Shown here piece after piece: positions 45,426-57,274 of a stretch of 64,000 bases of DNA. Under the pieces are notes generated by a model, which ran no database searches, was not told the DNA's origin, and was given only the letters and a program-made list of their open reading frames with translations. The position numbers and the translations under genes were made by a program. Numbering within the stretch: the stretch's first letter is position 1; every line of letters starts with the position of its first letter. This DNA comes from Phyllostachys edulis (Eukaryota; Streptophyta; Magnoliopsida; Poales; Poaceae), in NCBI GenBank assembly GCA_036346405.1, contig CM070550.1:11752115-11816114 (forward strand), read 5' to 3'.

Positions 45426-45752
45426 GACCATCTCTAATGTTGAGTTTTAACCGATTCAAATAAGAAGATAGAAGATATTGAATAGATTCAATACATCGGG
45501 GGTTGATTCCAATAAAAAAATACATAGAATCGGACTCTACTTTAGGAGTCGATTCAAAGAATTAAACAACTACATAATAGAGAGTGCGGCTCATAGAGGA
45601 TATTATTATTTTGTGGTTCTTTAATGTAACATAAGTCCCAGTTATTAGTAGAGAATTTGTTCAATATATTGAAAAAAAATAAGCTCAGTTCTTAGAATAC
45701 TTACGTAAAATGACTTTGAATCGACATCGATTCAATTATACTAAAGATGCTC
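45426..45752. mobile_element. Tourist-like (PIF/Harbinger) MITE copy 1 (327 bp)
   Basis: The left end is GACCATCTCTAATGTTGAG (45426). The right end, reversed from 45752, is GAGCATCTTTAGTATAATTG. The flanking triplets are TAA (45423-45425) and TGA (45753-45755), a decayed TAA target. It aligns throughout with copy 2 at 50786-51131. Confidence 0.85.
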
Positions 45753-46143
45753 TGAGCCGGTGAAGTTAAGGGAAAACGCTATACTAATTAACTCATCATA
45801 AATAACCCCTTTTATACCTATCTTTCTGATAGGTGTGTTAACCTGGAAAGGAAGCAAATATCTTTTCTGAGAGTTAGGAATTGAAGCAAATCTCTGTGCA
45901 GAGAGATATTTCACAAGTATCTGAGATGAAAATATCTGGCTTAGCCGAGTGGTGGTAATGAATTGCAGTTCCCCTTCCACTTGGATAGATCGCCTCGACT
46001 CTCGATCGTGTACATGAAAACGAACTTGATTGGAGACACCAGACTTTTGTAACAGAGACTTTCGGAAGTTACAACCTTTGATATTTCAGAGATTGCAAAA
46101 ATCACACAAGCTACTCGTAGCTACAGAACTTAATTGAAAAAAT
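45753..46143. other. intergenic, no gene seen
   Basis: AT-rich DNA with short unsupported frames. The end nearest 46143 is the 3' flank of the small gene on the minus strand. Confidence 0.45.
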
Positions 46144-46422
46144 CTACTGCCCGAAGCAATCAACAAGGATGGACAGAAATGCGTCTTCTTGGACGAACTC
46201 CGGCGAGCTAGCACTAGCAGCCTGATTCTTGGCAGCCAAAGCCGTGACAGCATCAGCCGTTTCATCACACGGCTTAGTGGTGCTACCATGACCATCAGAT
46301 CGAGGTGCATGGCTGCCTTGCCGTGCGTTTGAGCCCAGCGAAGCCACCGACCTGAACGCCCGCACGCTCCTGATCCGAATCTTCTCCCGTTCCAGAGTCC
46401 AAATATCTATCAGGCTCGACAT
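46144..46422 (-). CDS. small plant protein with C-terminal LVDCF motif (92 aa)
   Basis: The frame from ATG 46422 runs to TAG 46146. The product starts MSSLIDIWTLEREKIRIRSV, has a Ser/Gly/Ala-rich middle, and ends EFVQEDAFLSILVDCFGQ. Its last residues align with those of the small protein at 43796-44023 (A-x4-[ML]-x-[VM]-D-x-F pattern), so the two may be relatives. A TATAAAG box at 46550-46544 gives a leader of about 95 bp. The frame is open further upstream, but without an ATG. The long open frame and GC content favour coding. No function is recognised. Confidence 0.55.
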   Translation of the reverse strand: MSSLIDIWTLEREKIRIRSVRAFRSVASLGSNARQGSHAPRSDGHGSTTKPCDETADAVTALAAKNQAASASSPEFVQEDAFLSILVDCFGQ

Positions 46423-46543
46423 CGATCGATCGTCGACCACAGCTTGCAAGAAGGGAACAACTAAGACGAGATAGGACAGCAACAAGGTGAATGCGAAGAT
46501 CGAACAGAGAGATCTGTAGAGGGTTCGTAACACGAGAGAGGCA

Positions 46544-46550
46544 CTTTATA
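46544..46550 (-). promoter_or_regulatory. TATA box of the small gene at 46144-46422
   Basis: CTATAAAGTGCC on the minus strand, about 122 bp before the ATG at 46422. The spacing is nearly identical to that of the other small gene and its TATA box. Confidence 0.5.
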
Positions 46551-47708
46551 GAGGTGCTTTGCACAGGTACTGAGTCGTGCTGGGACCTAGAATAATTCAT
46601 GGAGTTGGTTGGAATCTAGGGATACTTCATGCTTGGCACACAGGATCGAAGCTACCTGCCATCTGAATGTCCTTATTCCCTTGCGGAGTGGACGTACGCC
46701 CACAGACCGCAGCCTGACAGGAGGCTAGGAGAAAGTCGGCAGGGCTATCTGAAACACGCACTTCTTCTTGATAGGCGGGCGGCTGTGGTAGAGTAGGCGG
46801 TTTTCAGGCCCAGTGAGCAGCCCGTGGGTGGAGTCGTGGTATTACCGTGGGCTCTCGACGGAGACGACAACGACAATTATAGCATGGACTGTTCTGCTAT
46901 TGCTATCACTACCTGCTCCTGAAATTGACTCTTCAGTGCAATCTTACGTTTTTGTTTACGAACGCTTAGCTGTTGGATTGAAGGCTGTTTGCAAGGCACG
47001 AAAGCCATGTAAAATAAATTAGTACAGAATTATTAGGCTCCGATTATAATAAGAATTTAAATTTATATCCAAATTGTATTGTTTCCTATAAAATTACTGC
47101 AAAATTCATACGTAGAGTCCCAAGCAGAACCCGAGCAGGTCTGCCAGTCTGGCTTGGGCTGGACCTTGCAGGATCATACGGGCCTTCTTAAAAAAAATCT
47201 GGGCTTTATTTGAATCAGGCTGAGCATGAAAATAAATGCCTCATGTCAGGCTAGGAGGTCTGGCGGGCCTTGGTGACTCTGCCAAATTAGCCTGCTTGGG
47301 CCAAGCCGAATCCGCGCCGCCCAATGTCGTGAAAAAACGTTGACGCATGAGCGAATCACGGCGTTGTTCGTGGAAACCCCGGTGCGAGCGAGATCGAACC
47401 CACGCGCGCGTTGGTGGCGACGCTCGCGACGCCCCGGCACGCGGACGCGGCGAGAAAGACGGCTGGCACATAGCGCGCTCAAGAGATCGCAGGAGAGGTT
47501 GCTCCCACACGGCCATCTAGTCCGGGGCTCCGTTGCTGTCCTCTCGATCAACGGCGCTGCTCCACGGCGCGCGGACTCATCCGGCGGCCCAGCCGCCCGC
47601 CGCGTCCTTCTCAGTCCCGTCAGTACGTCACAAGAGAGGATTCAACCCAACCGGCAGGTTTCTCTTTTCCTTTGGCCGCGACTAGCTCTCGGACGTCGTA
47701 TGCTCCTA
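46551..47708. other. intergenic, no gene seen
   Basis: The promoter flank of the small gene, then a GC-rich patch (47240-47690) whose overlapping frames on both strands have no recognisable domain. Confidence 0.45.
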
Positions 47709-48309
47709 CAGTGATGGAGCTAGGATTTTGACGATAGAGATACGAACTTAAGACATATCTATTACAACACAAGTTCAAATGACATAGTACATAAGTACAA
47801 CTTAATATGGTGTTCCTTCATGCTATAAAAGTAATATTACAATAAAAAAACACTACAGGCGAGATCAAACCAACACTAGACCTTGAAAGAGCTAAGGAGG
47901 AGAGCGGGCGGGCGGAACCGGAACGGGCGGTCCTCAGGGTCGAGAATCGAGGGGCGCGACCGGCCACCAGCGCGTTGAGGCTGAGATCGTCGGCGCAGAA
48001 GCTAGAAGCGGCGCTAGAGCGCCGCGATACGCCAATGCCGCGATGAGCTACAGGCTGCGGCGCTGCGTTACTGACAGAGTGCCTAGATGGGCAGATAGCA
48101 CTTAGGCCTGACGCCTTATTGACTAATTGATTTAGGCTCGATTCTCAGATTCTGTTAGGCCTAATGCTAAATGGGTTGTCAGGAATTGAGAAGTATATTG
48201 TTAGTATATGTAATATATACTTTATGTATTAAGAGAGGTATATACTTATTTTTGTGTAAAAATTTTAGAGGTACGATTGTAACCTATGCATCTACTCTGC
48301 CTCCGTCCT
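47709..48309. mobile_element. hAT-type MITE (601 bp)
   Basis: The left end is CAGTGATGGAGCTAGGATTTT, read here as CAGTGATGGAGCTAGGA (47709). The right end, reversed from 48309, is CAAGGACGGAGGCAGAG. The 8-bp target copies are TGCTCCTA (47701-47708) and CGCTCCTA (48310-48317), 7 of 8 identical. The interior has a GC-rich patch (47890-48070) and no transposase. Confidence 0.85.
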
Positions 48310-48339
48310 TGCGCTCCTATCTCAACATTTTTCTTCACT

Positions 48340-49230
48340 AGTTGTAACATATAAAAAAATACAAACATTATCTCCTGTTCAGGGAGAGAGACATTATCTC
48401 CTTGGAGAGATTAGAAAAGAACAGAAATATAGGAGGTTAGAGAGAACAGGAACTATAGTTCCGAACATTATTTTACAGCATCACCGTGAGCATATGCAAC
48501 TTTTTTTTTTCATTAGTCGTAACATTTTTTTTCAACTGTCGTAATATTTTTTTTAACGAATCATAACATCTTAAAGGACAGTATACAATATTTTTTTTCA
48601 GCGGGTCGCAACATATCACAGATGTAATATTTCAACATCTCAAAACCAAAAAGAGGAAACATCTGGAGAGGAAAACAAATCTCCAACAGATCAAACACAC
48701 TGTACAAAAAATAAATCAAACATAAAGCAGATGCCAGAAGGAACCAACGGATCTCAACCTGTTAGCGAAATAGTTATTCTAAAGCCAAATCCAGGAAGAG
48801 AAATTGATCACAGTGACTACCGGTGCAAGACCTTTACATCAGCAACCTTGTACATCGCAAGCTCCAGAGTAGTGGAAGGGAAAGCTCAAAATTTTCAACT
48901 CATCATCTGGAGCTTCGATTGGATCTTACCGGAGCCGACAGGGGGAGAGAGAGAGCGGAGCTTCCATTGGATGCATCATCTGGAACTGTACGCTAGTTAA
49001 TTTTATCGTTGGGGAACAAGTGAGTGGAGTCGGCTCCCAAGAAGGGAGATGAAGGAAGCCAGATGGATTGGAGTTGTTTGGTATGAGTTTTGGGAAAAGA
49101 TAAGGAATGAGTGCTGACCGGTGAGAAAGTGGCGTATGGACACAAAGTAAAGTGGTCCGTTCGATACGTTCGTAGCGTTCGGACCTCTGTCCATAAGCAT
49201 TATCCTTTTTCTTTCCATCAGTTAATTATC
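48340..49230. repeat. transposon remnant with TCGTAACAT motifs
   Basis: Motifs AGTTGTAACAT, AGTCGTAACATTTT, GTCGTAATATTTT, AATCATAACAT and GGTCGCAACAT recur from 48338 to 48615, separated by T tracts. A 90-codon frame (48731-48997) contains SEIVILKPNPG, a phrase reminiscent of the LKPN motif in plant TRM/LONGIFOLIA-type proteins, but nothing else supports a gene. Boundaries were not resolved. Confidence 0.35.
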
Positions 49231-49489
49231 GTGGTATGACGCAGCATAAAACTTCTGTTGGTGTATGTACATGAAATATTGTCCTTGCCTTTCAGGCTTT
49301 CACACATGAATGCAGTACTTCATGTGGTTGCAAAAGATGAAATTAAGCACAAGCTGGGCAACCCACTTGTTGCTTTCAAGCCAAACATCAAACTCATGCG
49401 CTTGCTGAGTATATTGATCCAGTCGTCACAACGATCGATCAATTGTTAGTGATCAAGTGAAACCCAAAAAAGAAAATAAAAATCCCTTT

Positions 49490-52400
49490 TCACAGGTATT
49501 TTAGGCTCGGTTCTTCTGGATGCTCCATGTTCCAATCTTGCCTCCCGAGGGAGATCTCCAGGTTCGGTGCATACGTGTCGTCCGGAAGCAGCTCCAAACT
49601 TGCTAGAGATGGAGACGAGCTTGCTGGGCTTGAACAGTTTGTAGCGATAGCCTCAACACTCGCATATACCCCCATTGGCAGGTGACCGGTTACCTCTTCT
49701 TGAGCTGCCTATTCACGATACAATGCACGTGACGATATATTTTCCTTCTGAATGAATATTACAACATGCGATTTTTCATCATTTCATAGAGGAATTAAAG
49801 GTATGTGCAGTACTGTATTTCTCTCTATGTATATGAGCAGATCATAGTATTTGTGCTAATTAGTACTGTTTCATGGCCTACTTCTAGTCCAAATTCCAAC
49901 ACAAGTGGTAAGTCACATGCATGTGGCTTTTCATTTATGCCTGTGATATCATACAAAGGTGTGTACCTGAGTATCTTGAAGCACTGGTGAGTAATTATGT
50001 TTCTGACACCAGTGCAATGAGTCAACAATCGCAACACCTTTTTCCAGTACTGCTGCATGGTCAGTCATCCTGTGCTCAAGAAATTAAAACATTCTTATCC
50101 ATTTCATCCAGGAACACCTTGTTAAAATTAATGAAATTAACTGTTAACCATTTAATCCATGGTCAGAGACGCAGGATATATATACTCCCTCCGGATTAAT
50201 AAACTTGACCACGCACATCTTTAGTTATGCAGAGGTTATTAATTAGCAACTACATATAGGGGTGGATAACGAGCACTCGGCTCGGTCAAACTCGTTAGCG
50301 AACATGGCACGGCTCGGCTCAGCCTGAACTCATGAGTGTCAGGCGGAGCTGAGGGAAGCCTAGGGTGATGGGCGGATAGGAAAGTCGAGGGCGCCGGACG
50401 GAGCCGGAGGCCAAGGCGGGGGGAGGCCGAGGTCGGAGCGGGAGGTGGAGGCGGGAGGCCGGTAGGCGAACAAGGGGGTAGCAACAGCTGGCCGCTGTGA
50501 TATGTGTAGTGTGCCTCTGTGGATAGGGTTGCGGCTTGCGGTGGGGACGTGGGGTGGTAGGCTGGTCTTGCGCCTATGCCTGCTCTAGTTGGCTTGGGTT
50601 GGGTTGTGTTCTAATTTAACTGAGCTAAACGAGCTATTCACGAGTTGGCTCGAACTCGGCTAGGCTCATTTATGGCCTGAGTTCAAACCAAGTCCTTAAC
50701 GAACTAGGTTCGCAAGTTTCGGGCTTTTTTCCACCCCTAGTTATATGGGCCTAATTCTTCAACAAAAAAAACTACATGGACCTAAGACCATCTCCAATGT
50801 TGTGTTTTAGCCGGTTCAAATGAGGAGAGAGAAGATATTGAATCGATTCAATACATTGGAGGGGTCGATTCCAACAAAAAAATGCATGGCATCGGACCCT
50901 ACTTAGGAGTCGATTCAAAGCATTAAACATCTCATATGAGCATTAAACAACTACATAGAAGAGAGTGCGGTTGAGAGAGGATATTATTATTTTATGGTTT
51001 ATTAAGGTAATGTGGGTCCCAGTTATTAGTAGTAATCGGTTCAATACATTGGAGAAAAACAAGCTCAGTTCCTAGAATGATTATATGGTATGACTTTGAA
51101 TCGACATCGGTTCAATACACTAAAGGTGCTCTAAGTCGGTCCCAAGGGAAAAACTATGCATTGGGTAGGGACAGTAGTGTACATATTTAACCCATCCCTG
51201 TAACGTATAAAACATGCACGAACACACTTCCATTTTTTTTTTGGGAGACACACTTCCATATTTCTTTGTTGCTTTGCTCACTGTTTAATCTGTGATCACG
51301 TACAGTCACGGCCTTGGGGCCTTGCGTTGTATATGGGAACCATTCATGCCTTCATTTGTCCCTACACTACACCACATACATATGAGCAGCTACCGAGGCA
51401 CGGACAACCTGGAATACTGACTTAACCGATCCATATTTGCATGCACGAATGGCAGTATGCCACCAACTGATCAGAACTCAGAACCCAGACGCCATTGCAA
51501 TTTGCAAGACCTTCAATCCTCCATATCCGCCATGCATGTATTGATCCATCGATCTCCTATGCTATCGATCCACAGCTTCTTGCCTCGAGAAACGCGTCGG
51601 TGTACTTAATTACCTGGGGCCTTAGCTTCTGGAGTCCGTTCCATTCGGTTTCATCATGCATGCGACGGATCGATTAATCATGATCGCATCGATGACCAGA
51701 AGCAAGCGAGAGAGAGAGACCGGAGAAAGAGCTAGCAGATCAGCACAGAGAGTAGCATTATGAGTGAGGTGATGCATGTGGACGCGGACAAGCAGAAGCG
51801 TGCATCGGAACGTGACGACACGGGGAAGAGGTCGGCAGGGAACATATGCGCTACAGCGAAAACACTAGCTGTCGCTCAGTGCATGCCTGGGAGCCTGAGC
51901 TACTACTACTCAATCTGAATTTTATCAGGAAGGAAGTGTGGGAGAACTGAGGAAGAACAAGACAGTCTTACAGAACATGGGGGAGCTAGCCAGGGGCAGC
52001 TATTTTTTCTTCTAAGAATTATTAATGTTAGCAATGTATGGATCACATTACTGATTAATAGTTTCGACCCCCCCCCCCCCCGCCCCAACCTGGCCTGTTT
52101 TGTGCCGGAAGGCAATCAGCTGGCAATTGCAGAATCAGTTTGCACCTAGTATTAGTACGCTTTAAAGACAATGCTCTGCCGTGTGCAGTGCACAATATAT
52201 ACTGAGTTTTGTTAGCTAGAACACGGTAAACCAAGATTATTTATATTTTTGGGCTTAAATGTAGAATTTGGTGGGTCAATCAACTTAATAGGCTAATAGT
52301 AGTTTGTGTCAGTATTAGAAAAGTGCAACCACAATATATATGGCTCGTGTCTTAGGTTCAGTGCAACCACAATATATATGGCTCGTGTCTTAGGTTCAAC

Positions 52401-54668
52401 CAAATCAACATACAAAGTAGATTAAAGATAGCCCGCATATAGTCAGGGTCGCATACGCCATCCTTCAAACACCATATATAAGTACGTTTTGAACTCAATC
52501 CATTTTATTCTGACACTAAGTTCAGATTTATGCATTGGCAGGGTTACACTCCAAATGCCTAAACTATAAGAAAACAAATTATTTCTACTCGTATTTTATC
52601 AGGTCAGTTGCTACTACAAGGTGCCCCTTTTATTTCTACAATTAAATAACAGCATAAATGTAGTTGTCGTGATTTTTTAAAAGGGAAGTGTTGCCATGAT
52701 TTGGGCAGAAAATACCTAAACATACAGGCACATTTCATGCAACTGATGTCTTTTTCCTCGTCAGTAGCTATATAGATTGAACGTTGTAAAAAGATGAGAA
52801 AAACAATCTAGTCTGCCCAAGAGTACACAAAGTTATATGCATATATCTGCTATTGTGAAGTACGTGCAACATGCGCAAATAAACTTTCAACGCATGGAAA
52901 TGAAACTAACAAATGCGTGAAGAATGGTGCATATTTATGCAATGTTGCTTTTGAAAATTTTGCACTTCAAGTCCAAAGCAAAGAATTAATGCAGATCAGT
53001 GTTAACTCGGATGAAACCCCATCTCTAGATGTGCACATATACATAGAAGAAAACCAAATAAACTTGAACTTTATCAGTAGTTTTACTTGTAACCAAACAG
53101 ATCCTATTTAAAAATCAAGATGTGTATGCGTATGGCGACTTATAATTGGTAGTTCATATATTTTTCACCCTAAACATACAATATGCAAGCATGTTTAGCA
53201 GCAGAAACATCAAACATGGCATGTAAAGCCCACGGATAAAAGCAATGGACAGATTAATAAGCGATGAAGTTGACACACGGACAGACCTCGAGGGAATGGG
53301 TGGACGAGGTGATGATACTACTGCCAGTGGAGCAGTTGCTGTTGACGCACAGAGGAAATAAGCAGCGGAAGTAGTCGCCGCGGCAGGTGGCGCAGAGGCC
53401 GCGGCAGGCGAGCTGCAGATCCCAGCCATGTCGTCACATGGCATCGGTACCACCCCACCACCACCGCCTCCTACTACTTCTGCCTCCACCGCCACCTCCA
53501 GCATCCCTGTCGCCGTCCTCTGCTGCTGCAGCAGCAGCGCGTCGCCTGCAAACGCGCGCAATGATCGATCAATCGATCATTCACGGCATGGCATCAAATA
53601 GGACGGCCGTCTGCGCTTTGCGCGACACGGGCGTCTATCTGCTGGTACTTTGGAATGGAGGATGTCTTCGGGAAAGCTATAGATATACCTGTTGTGATGT
53701 GCGACGACGATCTGTCTGTGCCCTTCACTGTCCTATACATCTGCAAATCAATGCGAGGAAATTAAGTTATTAATTAGGTGTTTATGTTACATGATGCTCT
53801 GGTTAATTAGCTTTGTGTATGCGAAGATGGTGTGAAAGGATATATATATCTGGCTTCTTGTCCTGGCTAGCTAGATGCCGTTTCTTTGTCACCTAGTACT
53901 TGACCAGGATTCACCAGAGACAAAGTACATTTGTAGTTACCAATAGTAAGAACACCCATAAAAGTGGTGAAAAAAACAAAAAGAAGCCATCATGCGCAAG
54001 ATTCACCAAGTTTTTTCCTTCTTGCATGGTGGTATCTACTTCGTCTCTCTATCCCCTTTTTTCCCTTTCTTTTTATACGTACCTGGAGGTGGCTCTTGAC
54101 ATGCGCCAGCGTCAGATCCTTGACGTTCATCAGCTCCAGCACCGACTTCGGCGTCGCTCCTGCCGGCGGCGTGGCACGGCCGCCACAAAAGTAATTCGCC
54201 AACAGGTCGTGAAAATTGGGCATACATGCAGATCACAAAAAAGCCATGGCGATATGGCGTATAGTGAGTCTTACTCTCGTGGCCGCCGAGAAGCTCGACG
54301 GCGTGCACGAAGCGGGCGTGGAGCGCGGTGGTCCACCGCATCCGCGGCGCCCGGACGCTCCTCTTCGATCCCGGCAGGGACGCCCTGGCCGCGCGCTTGA
54401 ACGCGCATCCCTGCGGCTGCAGGTGGCTATGGCGGCCGGCGTCGGCATGCGCCGGCGTCCCGAGCCCCAGGCTCAAACCCGGGGGCTCGGCGCCGGAGCT
54501 AGGGTTTGCAAAGAACCCTACCTCGCCGCTTCCTTCTGCGTATGTCCCCGCGTTTGGTTCTGTCAGCAGAGGCTTCGCAGCCGTCGGTGCGTCACAGGAT
54601 GCCGCCGACGAGACGGCTGGCGGGCTTATCCGGAGGGAGAGATTTGGCAGCTGGTTCCTTTGCAGCAT
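49490..54668 (-). CDS. KAN: KANADI-type GARP transcription factor, 6 exons (367 aa)
   Basis: KANADI proteins are nuclear repressors that specify abaxial identity and organ polarity. Exons on the minus strand: 54668-54275, 54159-54083, 53740-53689, 53545-53287, 50069-49967, 49708-49490. All introns are GT..AG, and phases join to one 1104-nt frame. An in-frame TGA precedes ATG 54668. Landmarks: PNLSLRISPP (8-17) and LSLGL (65-69), EAR-like repressor motifs; the GARP domain KRSVRAPRMRWTTALHARFV with LLGGHERATPKSVLELMNVK and TLAHVKSHLQMYRTVK (102-163); an Ala/Thr-rich middle; DHAAVLEKGVAIVDSL; and the C-terminus NLEISLGRQDW, ending SLKYL. Which KANADI paralogue it is cannot be told here. Intron 4 (3.2 kb) holds a hAT, a Tourist MITE and a tandem duplication. 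The gene looks intact. Confidence 0.93.
50257..50739. mobile_element. hAT-like MITE in KANADI intron 4 (483 bp)
   Basis: The left end is TAGGGGTGGATAACGAGC (50257). The right end, reversed from 50739, is TAGGGGTGGAAAAAAGCCCG. CTCGGCTCGG / GAGCTAAACGAGC motifs are subterminal. The flanking octamers ACTACATA and GTTATATG agree at 4 of 8 positions, and all four differences are transitions, fitting an old duplication. Confidence 0.75.
50786..51131. mobile_element. Tourist-like MITE copy 2 in KANADI intron 4 (346 bp)
   Basis: The left end is GACCATCTCCAATGTTGTG (50786). The right end, reversed from 51131, is GAGCACCTTTAGTGTATTG. A perfect TAA target flanks it (50783-50785, 51132-51134). Same family and orientation as copy 1 at 45426-45752. 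Confidence 0.9.
52323..52398. repeat. perfect 38-bp tandem duplication in KANADI intron 4
   Basis: The unit begins GTGCAACCACAATATATATG and ends TCTTAGGTTCA. The copies at 52323-52360 and 52361-52398 are identical, so the duplication is recent. Confidence 0.95.
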
Positions 54669-56285
54669 TGCAAGATCAAAACTATGGGGGGGTCACAGCT
54701 CAATGATCAAACGAAAGACTATAATCTTAAGCTGGTAGCTAATCTAGTACTTGTTGGGATCAAATGGTCATATACTGCATGAATTAAGAGAGAGCCATGG
54801 AGGAGAGGAGGAGTTATAGCAGTGGTGGTTCTGGTGATCAAAGAAGAAGGGAGGAGAAAGAGAAAAGGAGATGAGCAGAGATGGCAAAAGGCGGGACAGT
54901 GGAACAGTCACTGAGAAAGAGAAAGGGAGAGGTGGGGTTGGTGGATTTGAGCAAAGCGGTAGTGGTGAAAAGGGGAGTGAGAATAGAAAAAGGAGAGGCT
55001 TGGAGCCTGGGGGTAGTGATGAGGGCAAAAAAGGTGATTAGGTGATGAGTGGTTTATGATTCGGTCCCTTGGGAATGCTGCTTAAAGAGAGAGAGTGTGT
55101 AAATTTTGGAGGGCAGGGTGTGTATAAGCTGAAGGTAGCTACAGCTGCTGTTCCTGGTCTTCATGTGCACGCTGACAAAGAAACTTATATACTACTAGTA
55201 TGTGTTTGTGCAAACGTAGCTCATCTCCAAGATAAGAAAATTTCAGATGGATAGATTACTTCAGTTATTTTCTACCTGATGGATGATGGCTCGTACACAA
55301 TGTGTGTGTGTGGTGGGGGGAGATGGTAAGAATATGTACAATCAAATTTGTTGGATTCAGGACATTGAATATCTCAAATTTTCGTGTGTGTATCGTACTA
55401 GTCTCATGATCAGTACTTAGTACACACATCCATAACATCGGTACTCACATTCATACACAATATACATACAACGTGAAAAAAATAGGACTTCAACTTAAGC
55501 ATCATACAACAAGTTTGCAGAATTGACCAGCGGCACGCCGTATTTGCAGTTATAGCACCGTTGCTGCACAGCCTCCGTGCGGCAACGTCTTCCTCACCGC
55601 CACGTAGCCTCCCCGCCCACCCCCGCTGCCACGTCAGCCGTTGCCGCACGGCGGCCATGCGGTAATGGCCATCAGCCCACCACGTGTCCAAATAGTTAGG
55701 GTTTAGTTAGAGTTCAACTAAAATTTGTACGAATTTTAAAATATAGCAAATGATTTCAAAAAAATATGAAATTTTATGTGGAGCCTCCTGACACAGTGTA
55801 CTTACTTGTGTAAATTTGCCATAATTTTATTCGTTCAGAATTTTTCTCGCTATTTCGTGTAAGTGTCTTGTTTGTGCAAGAACAAAAAAATCAATAGAAA
55901 ATCGTGCCATGTGTTCTTTGAACAAACATCCGAATGAAGTCCTCTCTCCATTTACTTTTCTTTTCCACTGAAAGCACAAGCAATCTTATCATCCTGTCAC
56001 CTCCATCTATTCCATCAAATCCTTGTCTCCCCGTTACTCATCAAATCCTTGTCTCCCCCAAAATGCATGGCAAACTTAACTAGCGCGCGCGCGAGATAAG
56101 GATTCCCTCCCACAGCGGCTATAAATTAGAGCGAGCAAGCGTGATTTTATTTCGTAGTCACTCGCTCTCTTGCTTGCTCTTTCGCTCGTTCATTTCTTAG
56201 TCGCTCATTCTCTTGCTCTGTCGATTATATTTTTGAGGACATTTCTGCGTTATTAACCGCCATCGTTCGCAGGTAGTTTGGTCGT
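54669..56285. other. KANADI upstream region and intergenic DNA
   Basis: 54669-55050 is pyrimidine-rich on the minus strand, as expected for the KANADI leader. 55510-55690 is a GC-rich patch with TTGCCGCACGG motifs and AT-rich flanks, resembling a decayed transposon. No other gene was seen up to the LTR at 56286. Confidence 0.45.
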
Positions 56286-57194
56286 TGACGACGATATAAT
56301 AATCCTCATTTTATTCATCTATCTATAATTCTTATTATAGATAGCGATATCTTTACACTTCCCATAAGTATACCCCTTATCCATAGGATAGAAGGTCGTA
56401 AGCTTTTCTACGACCATCCCTTGGTCGTAAGTTCCTCTATGACCAGTCTTTAGTCGTAAGTTTTTCTACGATTATCCTCTAATCGTAAGTCCTCCTACGA
56501 TCAGTCTATGGTCGTAAGCTTTACTACGACCACCACCTGGTCGTAAGTCCTTCTACGACCAGTCCCTAGTCATAAGCCTTTCTACGACTATCCCCTGATC
56601 GTAAGTCCTCCTACGATCAGTCCATGGTCGTAAGCTTTACTACGACCACCACCTAGTCTTAAGTTCTTATACGATTAGTCTCTAGTCAATGGAGCTTACA
56701 GACATGCAGGCCTGGTTGATCAGGAAGCCTTCTACACCATATTTAAAGATATGGGGTGGTTAATTATGCTGTTATTCCCTGGAATAATTGGATAATTAAT
56801 CTCTCTGTCCTGATGATAACCGCCAGGCGACATGGGGACGTTACTACCCAGCAATAATCTCTAGTAACTGCCTCGTCACCTGAAGCGTTGAGGCACCCTT
56901 TGGACTGGAGAAACGGCCGCCCACTTCGAGCACTATATAAAGGGTGGAATTAGCAGACGGAAAAAGGAAGGAGGAAAAGGAGGAGGAATCAAGAACACAA
57001 GACATTAGACTTTGGTCTTTCTCTTGATTTGTAACCAGCATACTCAATGTAGCCACACAGGAGTAGAGTTGTTATTCTCTCCGAAGAAGGTCTGAACCTG
57101 TATAAAATCCCTGTGTCGTTCTCTCTGCGTGATCAATCTTGGAGACCCCTCGAATCAAACAATTATACGTAAGATCGGTTCTAAAACACCGACA
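56286..57194 (+). repeat. 5' LTR of the right gypsy element (909 bp)
   Basis: It starts TGACGACGATATAATAAT and ends AAAACACCGACA, with TG...CA termini. TATATAAA at 56934-56941 is the likely promoter. It aligns with the LTR at 4290-5096. The extra length comes largely from more hairpin repeat units. Confidence 0.9.
56394..56683 (+). repeat. array of ten 29-bp hairpin units in LTR U3
   Basis: Ten head-to-tail 29-bp units each carry a 7-base arm, a short loop and the complementary arm. Units 1, 5, 6 and 9 pair GGTCGTA with TACGACC. Unit 8 pairs GATCGTA with TACGATC. Unit 3 (AGTCGTA with TACGATT) keeps pairing by a G.T wobble. Unit 10 has decayed. Confidence 0.88.
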
Positions 57195-57196
57195 GT

Positions 57197-57215
57197 TGGC
57201 GCCGGCCGTGGGGAT
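57197..57215 (+). other. retrotransposon primer-binding site
   Basis: TGGCGCCGGCCGTGGGGAT starts two bases after the LTR terminus ACA, at the same spacing as in the left element. Confidence 0.8.
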
Positions 57216-57274
57216 CTCATCCAGTGATTTATCGTCAATAGGTTTTCTTAATTTTTCTCAACTCTAATGCTTCC

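Noticed and set aside
47240..47714. Overlapping frames of about 100 codons
   Set aside because: GC-rich stretch with frames on both strands and no conserved motif.
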